Positions 48,890 to 60,025 of a stretch of 64,000 nucleotides of DNA are shown in pieces. A model generated the notes under the pieces. The model worked only from the letters and a program-made list of their open reading frames with translations, had not been told where the DNA came from and searched no databases. A program made the position numbers and the translations under genes. Each line of letters begins with the position of its first letter. Position 1 is the stretch's first letter. This DNA comes from Paraspadella gotoi (lineage: Eukaryota; Chaetognatha), in contig CM119265.1 of assembly GCA_051294375.1 (NCBI GenBank), forward strand, positions 21,514,278-21,578,277, given 5' to 3'.

Positions 48890-50138
48890 ATGTTACGTTT
48901 TATTTTTTGTTGTCTCTACGTTTTCTTTGCACGAGCCGTGGCTTATCACCCAGATGAAAATGATCCCAACATTTATACGTTTTCGTTCTGCGAACAACAG
49001 CTGGACTGGGTAAACGCGCAGTCTCACTGCTTGAGAGAAGGCGGAAGACTTCCTGTCATTAACAACTACTTTATGCAGCAGTACATTTTCACCCATATCA
49101 AGCCGAGAGTCAGATTGTGGATCGGGCTTTCCGATACGAGCGAAAACGGTAAGGATCGTTGAGTTAAAATTTTTCATAAATGGTCAGTGGTCACATTGTG
49201 GGAGTCATAATGGATGCAAGAACAAGTAAGAGAATATGTATGCACGATGTTAATTGTAATTGACGAAACGAGAATATATGGTTGATTTGTTAGTGGTCTG
49301 ATCGGCGGTGAGTCAGGTATGTAAATGAATGAATCTGTCCAGAAGCATCAATGTGACCACTGAGATCTACGGTCGACACGAGGTCGTCCATAAAGATTAA
49401 AGAGCCTTTAATAAAGGGTAAACGTTGAAACTCTCTTAGGTGACGGGAGATGGTATTGGGTGGACGAAACGGCGGCCACTTACTTTTATTGGGCACCCAT
49501 GGAGCCCAACTCCTTCGCTTTGGAGAAGAAGCAGAGATGCGTTCAGATGAATTACAACCCCGAGGGACAATGGGACGACGCCAGTTGCGCCGTGAAAAAG
49601 CCATTTGTTTGTCAAAAGTTAAAACGAGGTTTGTTTTTAAATTATTTCATTTAATTATTATTTTGATTATTTCATTTAATATTTTTAATCCACTTTTTTT
49701 TCAGAATATCGCCATTTTTTTCCTAATTTTCCTTACAAGTTGGGACACGGTATTCCCGGTTCCAACCACGTTCCTCACCGACAAAGTCATATCCCTCACC
49801 GACAAAGTCACATCCCTCACCGACAAAGTCACATCCCTCACCGACAAAGTCACATCCCTCACCGACAAAGTCACATCCCTCACCGACCAAACCACATTTC
49901 TCAACAGCCTAATCATATCCCGCAACAATCCAATAATTTTCCCTCTCAAATTCAGCCTCATGGGTCCAATAACTTCGCGCCTCATTCTCCGTTGCACAAT
50001 CACTTTGGTGGGCAGGGTCCTCGATATTACAACCAAGATGTCAGTAATAAAAATTCTTACAATCATGGCACGTTCCAATACGGAACTGGAAATTCAGATT
50101 ACCGCCGTCGCGAAAATTACGGCTATCGAAAGAAATAG
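48890..50138 (+). CDS. Secreted C-type lectin, EPN type, with His-rich repeat tail
   Basis: Exons 48890-49148, 49440-49628 and 49705-50138 give 293 aa. A signal peptide (LRFIFCCLYVFFARAVA) is followed by one C-type lectin domain: CEQQLDWVNAQSHC, WIGLSD, then the calcium-site motifs EPN (in PMEPNSF) and WDD (in GQWDDASC), and a closing FVCQK. EPN normally predicts mannose-type sugar binding. WDD replaces the usual WND, so calcium coordination may be altered. The third exon is not lectin: it encodes an array of a seven-residue unit, SHIPHRQ, repeated about five times. The tail then becomes Asn/His/Gln/Pro-rich and finally basic. A His-rich, secreted tail suggests metal binding or adhesion, which is inference. 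Confidence 0.85.
49775..49895. repeat. Coding minisatellite, 21-bp unit
   Basis: About five near-perfect copies of a 21-bp unit (CATCCCTCACCGACAAAGTCA) encode SHIPHRQ repeats in the lectin tail. Because 21 is a multiple of three and no frame of the unit holds a stop, the alternative frames are also open here (DKVTSLT on the same strand, SVRDVTL on the other). Confidence 0.9.
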
Positions 50139-50446
50139 TTCTTTAAAATTTAATTAAATTAATTTATTCGTACCATGTGACTTTTATGGAATTTTTTTAG
50201 ATGTTTAATGGTGGTTTTTTTTTTTCATTACAACAATTCGTTTTTCTGAAATTAGTGTGATTTTGTTTTTCTCTTTTTCTTACCTCGCTCTGAAAACAAA
50301 AGACGAAACAAGATCCGTTATTTCTTGTATGATTGATTTTTGTTGTAATGAAGCGTTTATTGGTTTCCAATTTTTTACTACGCTACCAGAACTAACTACT
50401 GAAATTATTACATTATCAGTTATTTAGTTGAAACAATTAAAAAATC
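50139..50446. other. Short intergenic spacer before the Vasa-like gene
   Basis: About 300 AT-rich bases between the lectin stop and the helicase start. They contain the lectin 3' UTR and the helicase 5' region. No other signal is seen. Confidence 0.5.
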
Positions 50447-51868
50447 ATGTCGGTTGTTGGGCAACCGACGGTTCACTTCCCCTCGGTCGATCCCGGGAAA
50501 GACCTAGGTGGTGATACTCAAAAGGACGGAATTTGTAGCGCCGCTTCCTCTGGGTACGAATCTCGAATTGACAGAAATGTTCCATCCTATGGTCAACGTT
50601 CGTCGTCCGAAGACGACTGGACGTCTGACGAAAGTTTTGGCGAAAAGGCTCAGGCTGACGACAACGCCGGTGCACAAACTGCGGATCCCGGCGATGACGA
50701 GGACGGAACTCCCAACGAACAAATCGCGACTGACGTCTTTGATCGTCAGCGTCGCCTAGACGACAAGTTTTTATTCCTTCCGGCGCCAAAAGTCATCCAG
50801 GACTCTAGATCGCCAATGCAACGTCTTCACGATTATTTGGCGAGTAAAGAGGCGAAGTCCGTTGATCCGACTCCAATGGCGCAACTGAAGCAATACTTGC
50901 GCAACAAAATCTCCGTCGGCTTCGAAAAGGCCGGAAACTATGAGCTTGACCCGTCGAACAACCGCGTGGACAAAAACGACGACGTCAATAAGACCTCGTC
51001 CAACTTCAGTCTCAACAGCCTCACCTCTCAGGAATCGGGCGTCACTTCCGCGACGACTCAAACTCTAGATTCCGCCGACGAAGTCTTTTCTCACACTTAC
51101 GTCTTGAAGCAGAAGCGACTAGACAAAATGCGCCGCAGGAGTTCGGCGCGGAGTCGGTCCAGCGATTCTGAGACGCGTTGCTGCTTCATTTGCAACCAAG
51201 TCGGCCACGTTGCTCGTCGTTGCCCCTTAAGGGCCAGCCGGAGTGCTTGTCCCCGTTGCCAAGCTCTCGTCGATCCGAATGGCAAGGAAAAAGTCAGAAA
51301 AGGTTCTCAAACGTACGTGCCTGAAACGTCCGTTTTTGAAGGGGTGGCCAAGGGCAGCCGATTTGACACTTTCGACTCCATTCCCATCACCTTAACTGGG
51401 CAGAAAACCAGCAATTTATGTAGTATTAAACGGTTCGAAGAAGCCAATTTGCACCAAAAGGTAAAGAGAGAAAGAAATATAACTCTATCAAGATATAAAA
51501 TTTATGTTTCCTCAAGGTGGTGGACAATGTTCTAAGCGAAAACTATGAAAAAGCGACTCCGGTTCAGCGCTACGCCATCCCTATCATCCTCCTTGGGCGC
51601 GACCTAATGGCCTGTGCCCAGACGGGCTCTGGCAAGACTCTCGCCTTTGTCCTCCCTATTCTCAGTCAGATATTCGGTCGAGGCGTCGCGAATATCGAGT
51701 CCAAGTCTCCACTAGCTCTCATTCTCGTTCCGACGAGGGAGTTGGCGTCTCAGGTCCACAAGCACGTGGAGCGATTCGGTCGAGGGACGGATATTAAGTC
51801 GATGACTCTATACGGGGGTACCAGCCTCGCCTTTAACGTGCAAAAGATTGAAGAGGTTATTTTATGGA

Positions 51869-51917
<49 letters not shown>

Positions 51918-53063
51918 ATAAACCGTTTATCAGGGATGTCACATTGTCATTGCTACTCCGGGTCGACTTTTGGCTCTGATGCACCGAAAACAAATTAATC
52001 TTTCAAATGTCAAGTATTTCGTGCTGGACGAAGCCGACCGATTGCTTGACTTGGGCTTTGAGTCTGACATTGTCAATATACAAAAAAACGGTAGGTTTAT
52101 ATAATTTTCTCATTTTTATGGTAAAATTAAAAACTTGACCATCTCTTTTTAGGAATGCTTCCCAAGGGTCAACGTCAAACCATGATGTTCTCAGCAACTT
52201 TTCCTAAATCCGTCCAATGCTTAGCGGCGTCCTTTATGATCAATCATCTTTTCTTGTGCGTTGGAGATGAAGGCGTTGCCTGCCACAATGTCAGGCAATC
52301 AGTGATTCTAGTCCCCGCTGCTGAAAAGAAGCGAAAGCTTATTGAAATTCTCAACCAGTTGACCGGGGAGAAAGTGATGGTGTTCGTCGAGCAAAAGGTT
52401 TGGGATTAAACGATTTTAGTAGATATCTGTATTCTGTTTTGCGAAAGGCCTCGTAATTATAATTATATTCAAACAAAAATGTTTATTGAAAAGTACTTGA
52501 TTGTTTCTCTTCAGCGAAATGCAGATTTTTTGGCGTCTTATCTCTCGCTCACCGGTTTCCCATCTACTTCGATCCACGGCGATCGTGAACAGCCGCAACG
52601 CGAGGAAGCTTTGCGCGACTTCCGGCGCAAGACCACGCCTATTCTCATCGCCACTAATGTCGCTGCTCGTGGTCTCGACATCCCCGAAGTCGAAATGGTG
52701 GTCAACTATGACGTTCCGTCTTCTGCGGACGAGTACGTACACCGAGTGGGACGTACGGGACGATGTGGTAACCTAGGCAACGCTATTACATTCTTCGACG
52801 ACGAAAACACCGTCGACGTCGAGCTTTCTCCGGAGATTGTCCGCCAGCTCCGTCTTTGCCAGCAAGACGTTCCGAAATGGCTGGAGCTTCTTGCGGAGAA
52901 AGTCAAGGCCGCCGAGTCGAGGTCTTCTCGTGATTCGCGAAACTCGTTAAAGCGAGGAATGCGAGCCAAGGGTCCCAGCGAATATCTAGTGGATGCCGCT
53001 ATGAGTTCTGCAGAAGATTGGGAAGACTTCCAACAAACGCAAGAAGAAGAAACGTGGGACTGA
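50447..53063 (+). CDS. vasa: Vasa/DDX4-type DEAD-box RNA helicase with a CCHC zinc knuckle
   Basis: ATP-dependent RNA helicase of germ granules, needed for germ-cell mRNA control and the piRNA pathway. Exons 50447-51460, 51517-51855, 51934-52090, 52153-52397 and 52515-53063 give 767 aa. An acidic, disordered N-terminus leads to one zinc knuckle, [14 protein letters not shown] (C-x2-C-x4-H-x4-C), followed by a spare CPRC. Helicase motifs are complete: Q motif RFEEANL...ATPVQ, Walker [28 protein letters not shown] ([10 protein letters not shown]), SAT, ARGLD and HRVGRTGR. The tail is acidic and ends in WED...EEETWD, like other Vasa proteins. [28 protein letters not shown] and [12 protein letters not shown] favour Vasa over DDX3 or PL10. 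A polyadenylation signal follows at 53152. Confidence 0.93.
51868..51915. repeat. (TAA)n microsatellite in a Vasa intron
   Basis: About fourteen TAA/AAT triplets fill most of the 78-bp intron after exon 2. Confidence 0.9.
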
Positions 53064-53151
53064 CAACGGTTTTTATTTTTAAATTATGAGCCATAATGTC
53101 CACGGTTTCATTTTGCTTTTTTTTTATTGAATTTTTATTTTACGTGCTTTT

Positions 53152-53157
53152 AATAAA
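53152..53157 (+). terminator. AATAAA polyadenylation signal of the Vasa-like gene
   Basis: AATAAA lies 90 bases after the helicase stop codon and only 70 bases before the next gene's ATG, a compact head-to-tail arrangement. Confidence 0.6.
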
Positions 53158-53226
53158 TTTGAAATATATACTATTTTTTAAACAATTTTAAACACGCTTT
53201 TTATTTCTTGTCTTTAACAAGCAAAG

Positions 53227-55994
53227 ATGAATCTTTTTACCGTCGCCATTTTTTTCTACGTCGTCATCGTCGACGATGTGGTCGTCCCTTCCCACGAATC
53301 GCTTTCGACTCCTGAAGAAAGTTTGGTGCTTCACGTGGACGCCGCCTCTTGGTCGAAGGCTCGCGAGTTTTGTCGCCGAACAAAGTCCGATCTCATCGTT
53401 ATCGAAACGAAAAAGCAACAGGAAATTGTCAATGATTTTGTCAAGAGCCAGGGCTTTCATGGTTCGTCTCACGAGTTACAAACCGTAATTTGCTGAAAAA
53501 GATCGACTAATGTCGGTATAAAATCAAATTTAGGCAAATACTGGATCGGCGCTACCGACCTTATTCGCGAAGATTCTTGGAAGTGGATCAACGGTGACGT
53601 TTTAAACTACACAAATTGGGCCCCCGGCCAACCAGATAACTACTGGGACCAGGATTGCTTGATGTCGAGCGGAACTAAAGGTTCTTTGTTTTAGTTTTAT
53701 TTGATGACATTTATAAAGAAAGTATAATTTTTTTATTTTTTTATCGTCGCAATCGCTAAGCGTTTGCGACGATATTGTATCGCTTTTGCCCATAAGTGGC
53801 GTCGTCATCGTTGTCGTCGTCGATGATTAAATGATTAAATTTCGGTGTATGAAGCTTAAAATTTATATACAGCTTCTCATCATCGATGTGCTTAAAATTG
53901 AGTCTGGACAGTTATTAAATATGTTTTGTTTACGTTTTATTAAAACAAACAAATTTTCTCTCTTTTATTTTCATATTTCTTTCTCTCTCTCTTTTCTCTT
54001 TTAATTACATCTCTCTCTCCCTCTCTCTTTTCCCTAGTCACTGATTCATAATCATAGGGGGAAAAAAACGAGCCTGCAGCTGGCTCTGCAGGGGCTTATT
54101 ATTTTTCTCTCTTTTCTCCTGCTGTTTCTGCTGCTGCCTTTTGAGTCTGCAGCTGGCTCTGCAGTGGCTCTTTCTTTTTCTCTCTTTTCTCCTGCTGCTG
54201 CCTTTTGATTTCTTTCTTTTCTCTCTCTCTCTGCGTTTTTATTAAAAAAAAAATTGAATTAGGCTTGAACTCGTAAAATTAAGAGTCGCATTCGTGCATG
54301 TTATCATTTTGCTATTTTTCAGAAACTGTAACTTTAATTTTCTTCTGTACTTTATTATTTTTTTTTATTGACAATCGCAAAATAGAATTTTTCTTTGTTT
54401 ATAATTTAATTTTCTTTTCTCAAATTTTCTTTTTTTTAGTATCAAAATTTGTCGTCAATCCAGATTTTTCTTATGCTATTGCGACGATCCTTATGCTTTT
54501 AAGATTTTTTAAAATTGGAAGGAGATTGTCTAGTTTTGAAGTAATTGTACCTAGGCCTGTGGGACGATGAAAATTGCGACCGGCGCCAGGCTTTTCTCTG
54601 CGAATATTCCTGGAACTCCCATCCTCTTGCTCGCCCTCGCCTTCGACCCTCCTTTTCTTACCGGTTCCACCCGGAGTCGCTTCCCTGGAGCCAAGCCCGG
54701 CGTCAGTGTCGTCTCGAAGGCGGCTTTCTCGCGATTCTCGACTCGGCTCAAACCCATTACGACGTACTCTTTCGCTTCCACGGGGATTTCTGGATTGGCG
54801 CTGCCAATTTCTTGGAAAAAGATGGCGCTCCCAGCGAAAATCCTTACGCTTCCCGATTTTGGCGTTGGATCAACGGCGTCGAGATGGATACGCCGCACTG
54901 GAAGGACGAGACGCCCCCGACTTCGGACCACCGTCTCTGCGCCCTCAACAATTTTTATGATCAAGGGAAATTTGGCGGAGTCAGTTGTGCAGATAGGAAG
55001 CCTTTTCTCTGCATGTATCCCGACGTCGACCTCTGTACCGTGACGCGGTGTTTGAACGGCGGCACCTGTAGAAATCTTCTCAACGGCCACCTGTGCACCT
55101 GCGTCGAAGGATTCGGAGGGGATTTCTGCGAGATTGACCTGGACGATTGCGCGTCCGATCCATGTCAAAACAAAGGCGTCTGCGTAGACAGGCCCGTCGG
55201 ATTCGTTTGCAACTGTCTGTAAGTTATGCAGTGGGCAATTTGAGAATTGAAAGTATAAGTTAATTGTATTTAAATTATACTGAACAATTTTTTAGTCCTG
55301 GATTCAGTGGCGAAACTTGCGATGTTAACATTGATGAATGTGCCTCTAACCCTTGCCTCAATGACGGCGACTGTTTGGACCGAATTAATTCCTTTCTCTG
55401 TTGGTGCCCCCGCGGGTTCGCCGGCCGGCTTTGCCACAACGCCTTAACCGATCCTTGCCTAGAACAGCCATGCGCTAACGGCGGACTTTGCGTCGAAGGA
55501 TCTATGGGGTTAGAAAAGAAAGAAATGACTTAGTGAGAAAACATTTTGTTATGTAGCTTACCTCTTTCTCCTACAGGTCGTTTCTTTGCCTTTGCCCTGC
55601 CGGTTTTACCGGCGCCAATTGCTCCACCGACGCCAACGAGTGCGCCTCCTCTCCTTGCCTTAACGGTGCCACCTGCGTCAACGGCGCCAACGCCTTTGCC
55701 TGCCAGTGCGCGACCGGGTTCGAGGGCGCCTCGTGCGAACGACGCCGAAACGCCTGCCAATCGTCACCTTGCCTAAACGGCGCCGTCTGCGTGAACGAAC
55801 CCGGCGCGCACGAGGACTTCCGGTGCCTCTGCCCTGAGGGAGTCTTTGGTCTACGCTGCGAGGACGTAGAGGACGAATGCGAGTCGAATCCCTGTCTAAA
55901 CGGGGGCACGTGCGTCAACGACGTCGCCTCCTATCACTGCGTCTGCGGTCCTGACACTTTCGGCAAAAATTGCGTGCGTGACAACCGCTCTTAA
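53227..55994 (+). CDS. Secreted protein with two C-type lectin domains and seven EGF repeats
   Basis: Exons 53227-53461, 53534-53680, 54555-55218, 55296-55508 and 55577-55994 give 558 aa. After a signal peptide ([19 protein letters not shown]) comes lectin domain 1: [18 protein letters not shown], a QPD motif in PGQPDNYW (galactose type), and a closing LWDDENC...AFLCEY. Lectin domain 2 has SWSQ-type [23 protein letters not shown] and PFLCMY, but lacks a clear EPN or QPD, so it probably does not bind calcium-dependent sugar. Seven EGF modules follow, many of the NGGTC/NGATC calcium-binding type with DIDEC-like starts ([10 protein letters not shown]). There is no membrane segment or GPI tail, so it is likely secreted. 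This order recalls selectin- or lectican-like adhesion proteins, but those families carry additional modules absent here. The 0.87-kb second intron carries a dispersed repeat. Confidence 0.88.
53738..54515. repeat. Dispersed repeat, copy B (partner at 9555-10440)
   Basis: Matches the copy in the PIP5K intron in the same order and orientation. The palindrome has TCGTCGCAA at 53744-53752 and TTGCGACGA at 53764-53772. The CCCATAA...GTCGTTGTCGTCGTC stretch follows, then the pyrimidine tract ending in TTTTTATTAAAAAAAAAATTG with GAACTCGT and CATGTTATCATTT (near 54235-54305), and finally GCGACGATCCTTATGCTTTTAAGA near 54480. It fills most of intron 2 of the lectin/EGF gene. Confidence 0.6.
54070..54210. 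repeat. Tandem duplication, about 70-bp unit
   Basis: CTGCAGCTGGCTCTGCAG...TTTTCTCCTGCTG...CTGCTGCCTTTTGA occurs twice in a row (54070-54143 and 54144-54208). It is local to copy B of the dispersed repeat and absent from copy A. Confidence 0.75.
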
Positions 55995-56113
55995 AACTTT
56001 ATCGTTTATATTTTGGATTTATTTTTAAAGGTTTTAACTCTTAATCATGTCATGTCACGTTATACATTTTTGATGCTTTTTTTTACATTTACGTATTTAC
56101 CAAAAGCTCAGAG

Positions 56114-56965
56114 GTGATGACGGAAAAATTTCGTTTCCTTCTTTTTCTCTTCTTATGCCCGATGTGGGCAGAGTCGACAAAATGCTTTTCGTGTCTTTAC
56201 GCTGGAGCTGGCCCAATCGTCTGCGCCAACGAGATCGTCGCCTCCAAACTTCCTCCGACGGTATCGACGATCGATTGCGGGATCGGAAAGCGTTGCTTCG
56301 CGGAGAGGACCCGTTACGTTGCTGGGGGAAGCGTCTACAGCGTCTCGCGCGGCTGTTTGCCAGAGAATGACGTAGTAGAAAACGGATGCAGATCTGATAT
56401 TCATTTCGAAAAATGCCGTTTTGTCTGCGATGACAAACTTTGCAACGGCAAAAAAGTTTTGAACGTTAATTTCACCATTTCCCCGACCACACGAAATGAC
56501 TTTTCTTCTCATCGAACAAAAGCTCCTACCACCAAGAATCCCCGCCTTTCGCCCACCTCAACGAATCATCCTTTTCTTACCACTTGCTTCGCTTGTTCCT
56601 GGTCTGGAACCGCGCACGCTTCAGAAAATTGTCTGCGCGACCCTCGTGAATTTCCCGACCTATTCATCAAAACTGTCTTTTGTTCTAAAAACTGTCAGAC
56701 GCATTCTATTAGGAATAAGCGGAACGGGAAGTTGCGAAGTATATTTCGAGGGTGTTCTATTGAAAGACCCAAAAAAGTATGCGTGAGTGACCTCTATTTT
56801 CAAACGTGTGTCTCGATTTGCGCGGAAAATCGATGCAATATGAACGAGGTGGAGTTTATCAAAAAACAAAAGACAACCAAAGGAGGCGGGTCCCGGATTT
56901 CGTGCTTTAACTTTTTAATTGTTTTACTGTTAATTTTAATCTCGCCCGTCTTAGGCGAGATTTAG
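56114..56965 (+). CDS. Two-domain Ly6/three-finger protein, probably GPI-anchored
   Basis: A single-exon gene of 283 aa. A signal peptide (FRFLLFLFLCPMWAEST) is followed by domain 1, which starts KCFSCLYAG and ends CRFVCDDKLCNG. A Thr/Pro-rich linker leads to domain 2, which starts TTCFACSWSG and ends CVSICAENRCN. Both close with the C-N pair typical of Ly6/uPAR folds. The C-terminus is a hydrophobic stretch (CFNFLIVLLLILISPVLG) preceded by small residues (GGGS), as expected for GPI attachment at the cell surface. The divergent spacing between cysteines makes the exact subfamily unclear. It lacks introns, unlike its neighbours. An alternative start is the second ATG three bases downstream. 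Confidence 0.8.
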   Translation: MMTEKFRFLLFLFLCPMWAESTKCFSCLYAGAGPIVCANEIVASKLPPTVSTIDCGIGKRCFAERTRYVAGGSVYSVSRGCLPENDVVENGCRSDIHFEKCRFVCDDKLCNGKKVLNVNFTISPTTRNDFSSHRTKAPTTKNPRLSPTSTNHPFLTTCFACSWSGTAHASENCLRDPREFPDLFIKTVFCSKNCQTHSIRNKRNGKLRSIFRGCSIERPKKVCVSDLYFQTCVSICAENRCNMNEVEFIKKQKTTKGGGSRISCFNFLIVLLLILISPVLGEI

Positions 56966-57813
56966 GTTTACTTGGGCTGCTTAGTGACGTAGTCGTTGTC
57001 ACGCTTTTTTACAATTGGATATTATAAAAGTGTGTAATTGTAAGAAGTTAAAAATGTATATATAGTTTTTCATCATCAAGATCTTTTAACAAAAAATAAT
57101 ATTTGAGAATTATAAAATATATTTATTTGTTTTTCTCTCTCTCTTTCTTTTTAAGTTCATTAAATATCATCGCATCAATCAATAATTGATTTTGTATTAA
57201 TGAATAATTATTATCGCACTATTGACTGATTATTATCATATCATTGAATAATTATCATCACATCAATCACTCGTTATCAAATCAATCACTCATTATTATC
57301 ACATAAATCAATCATTAATTTTTATTGCTTCTATCAATCGTTATCCTACCATCAATCATTATTACATTATCATCGCATAAATCATTTGTTATCGTCATAT
57401 TAATCAATCATTCATTATCCCATCAATCAATATTTTGTTTTCATCGCATCAATCAATAATTTGTTATTATCGCATCAATCTATTATTTATTATTATCGCA
57501 TTTATTTATAATTCATTATTATCGCATAAATATATAATTTATCTTCGCATCAATCAATAATTTATCATCGCATCAATCAATAATTTATCATCGCATCAAT
57601 CAAAAATTAATTATCATCGCATCAATCAATAATTTGTTATCATTTCATCAATCGTTGAGTTTTTTTTCTTGGATAATTATTGAGCGATGAATCATTGTGC
57701 TTTTCAGATTTTTTCATTATTTTCCTTGGATAGTAACATCTGTCGAGATCACTATACTTTTATAAAATTTTTATATTAAAACATTTCGTTTCGTTTTTAG
57801 ATACAGTTTTATT
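56966..57813. other. AT-rich intergenic region with ATCA minisatellite
   Basis: Between the Ly6-type gene and bestrophin. Most is the ATCA-rich array listed separately; the last 150 bases hold the bestrophin promoter. No coding exon is seen. Confidence 0.55.
57160..57660. repeat. Degenerate minisatellite, about 20-bp ATCGCATCAATCAATAATTT unit
   Basis: About 500 bp of imperfect tandem repeats of ATC(G/A)CATCAATCAATAATTT. The most regular copies are at 57540-57640, and unit length drifts further upstream. It is non-coding. Confidence 0.85.
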
Positions 57814-60025
57814 ATGACAGTTACTTACAACGCAGAAGTAGCTACCAGCAAATTCTTTACTTTTACCAAGCTGCTCTTCAAATGGCGAGGCAGCGCTTAC
57901 AAGATTTTGTTGTCAGATTTTCTTATGTTCGCGTTTTTTTACACGCTGTTTGCGGTTATCTATCATTATGTTCTGGTAGATAACAGCGAGCATAAAAAGG
58001 TAAGACTTTCACACATGATAGCATTTCATAATTTGAAAAAAAAATAAAAGTAGATAAATTTATTTTGTACCTAGCTCTTCGAACTTTTTTGTTACTCCAC
58101 AAACAAGTTTATGGATTGGATTCCTCTCACTTTTGTTTTAGCCTTTTATGTGTCATTGGTCATAAAAAGATGGTGGGACATGATAACACTTATGCCTTGG
58201 CCCGATTCGCTCGCATTGAAGGTATGACTTAAATTTACGGCAACTTGGTTTTACTGCAAAACTTGGGGTTATTTTGAGAATATAAAATACAAAAAATGAT
58301 AATATCGGAAAATATCAGGTGACTTCGCTGATCCTCGGCTTCGACGAGGGCGGGCGACGTCTTCGTCGAACTCTCATGCGCTACGTCAACGTCTCTCTCG
58401 TCCTCCTGCTTCGTGAGATCAGCGTCAAGGCGAAAAAGAACTTTCCCACTCTGCAGCACGTCGTCAACGCGGGTCTACTCACGCCTTCCGAACTAACCAT
58501 CATAGAGGAGATCGAGTCTCCAGATCGCAAGTTCTGGATTCCGCTGGTGTGGTGCACCGCTCTGGTCAGACGGGCCAGGATGGAAGGGAGGATTCGGGTA
58601 ACGAATAGGTTTTGAATGCGAGTCCCAATTTTAGTCGTTGCAAAAGTAAAAGCAAGAATTATTTTTCATATTACAGCACGATTACTCCGCTCAAGTTCTA
58701 TTGGAAGAATTAAATAATTTCCGCGAATCTTTGCTACGACTTAAGAATTATGATTGGATTAATATACCCTTGGTTTACACTCAAGTCGTAACCATCGCCG
58801 TTTATGTGTACTTCTTTGCCTGCGTCTTCGCCAGACAGAGGTAAACCAAATTTAAATTTGTGATAATCACATTAAACAACAATTAACTATCAGACTATTT
58901 TTTCTTAGATTCGACTCGTCTGATCACGGCCTGGCAGTAACGGAATTTTTCTACCTGCCAATTTTCACGATACTCGAATTCTTTTTCTTCATGGGTTGGC
59001 TTAAAGTCGCCGAGTCTCTCGTCAATCCCTTCGGCGAAAACGACGAGGACCTCGAGATTATTTACATCATCGATCGCAACATCAAGTATTCGGCCGTCGT
59101 CGTCGATTTGCTGCACAATCAATATCCCGAGCTCAAGGATCCCTTAGAAGATCCCGTGCCCCCCGACATGCCGTATACGGTGGCGGCCATGAAGTACAAG
59201 CAGCAAACTCCCTACGCCGGATCTACCGTCAACGTGCACACGACTGGAGAGGACGCTTTTATCGTTAAGGACGTTGAGGACGACAACCTTACTCCTTTGG
59301 AGGAAAATATCCTGCAGGATTTAGAATCTGGGGTAAACCAGTCGTTCATGGAATCCCGCGTGCCAGTCATCAAAACCCTCTCGAGAACCAAGGAAGACGC
59401 TGTCAGTTCCGTCGGGAAAAGCAACGTCAATATCCCCGTTGTCATTCGCACGGGAAGTCGCTCTTCAGTAAGAGGCGAGCATCGGCGTGGGATCCGAGGG
59501 ACTTTACGACGCACTCTTCGCCTCGGCCGTGATTGTTGCTTTCGTGTTTGCTCGCTGCCCCCGCGCCGCTACACGATAATTGTGAAGGAAGATGACGCGG
59601 CCAAAGATGCCGCCCGCATCTGCTTGGAGGGTGCCAACTCCTCCTTTTGCTCCATAAACTCCGAAGACGGGAGCCGTCGAGACTCTAGCCCGGGCAGATC
59701 TACTCCTTGCTCCACCTCGACGCGAGGATCTCGTTCTCCTTCCGCCTCCTCTGTTCGCTCTAACGACGGCACCATCTCTGCCCAAATCTCGCGCAAAAGT
59801 GGTGGAGCGGCAACCGGTGCCGGCGTCTGTGCCGCCTCGACGCCCACGGGGGAATCACGGCCAAAACGTCCCATGACGGCCAAAGAACGAAACAGTCGTT
59901 CTCGCGTCTTGAATCGAAAGTTACGCGGCGGCGAATCCACGCAGACTGTGGACGTCGGAGACATGAGTTTCAAGGTGGTTAGTGCGCTTCAATCTTTATC
60001 ATTCTCCGTGTCTCAGAACGAGTGA
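57814..60025 (+). CDS. BEST: Bestrophin, calcium-activated anion channel (short isoform)
   Basis: Pentameric chloride/bicarbonate channel of the plasma membrane. Exons 57814-57999, 58075-58221, 58319-58597, 58677-58840 and 58909-60025 give 630 aa. The N-terminus MTVTYNAEVA...LLFKWRGSAYK, the neck helix PLTFVLAFYVSLVIKRWW, MPWPD, FPTLQHVV, DWINIPLVYTQVVTIAVYVYFF and GWLKVAESLVNPFG are all conserved bestrophin signatures. The calcium clasp (human NPFGEDDDDFE) reads NPFGENDEDLE: acidic but with one Asn substitution, so calcium affinity may differ. The C-terminal 250 residues are basic and Ser-rich (regulatory tail). A polyadenylation signal, AATAAA, at about 60090 supports ending here. A long alternative form is listed separately. 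Confidence 0.94.

Noticed and set aside
54551-55168. 205-codon minus-strand frame, and plus-strand frames of 128-158 codons
   Set aside because: Shadows of the lectin/EGF exon, whose cysteine pattern fixes the real frame.
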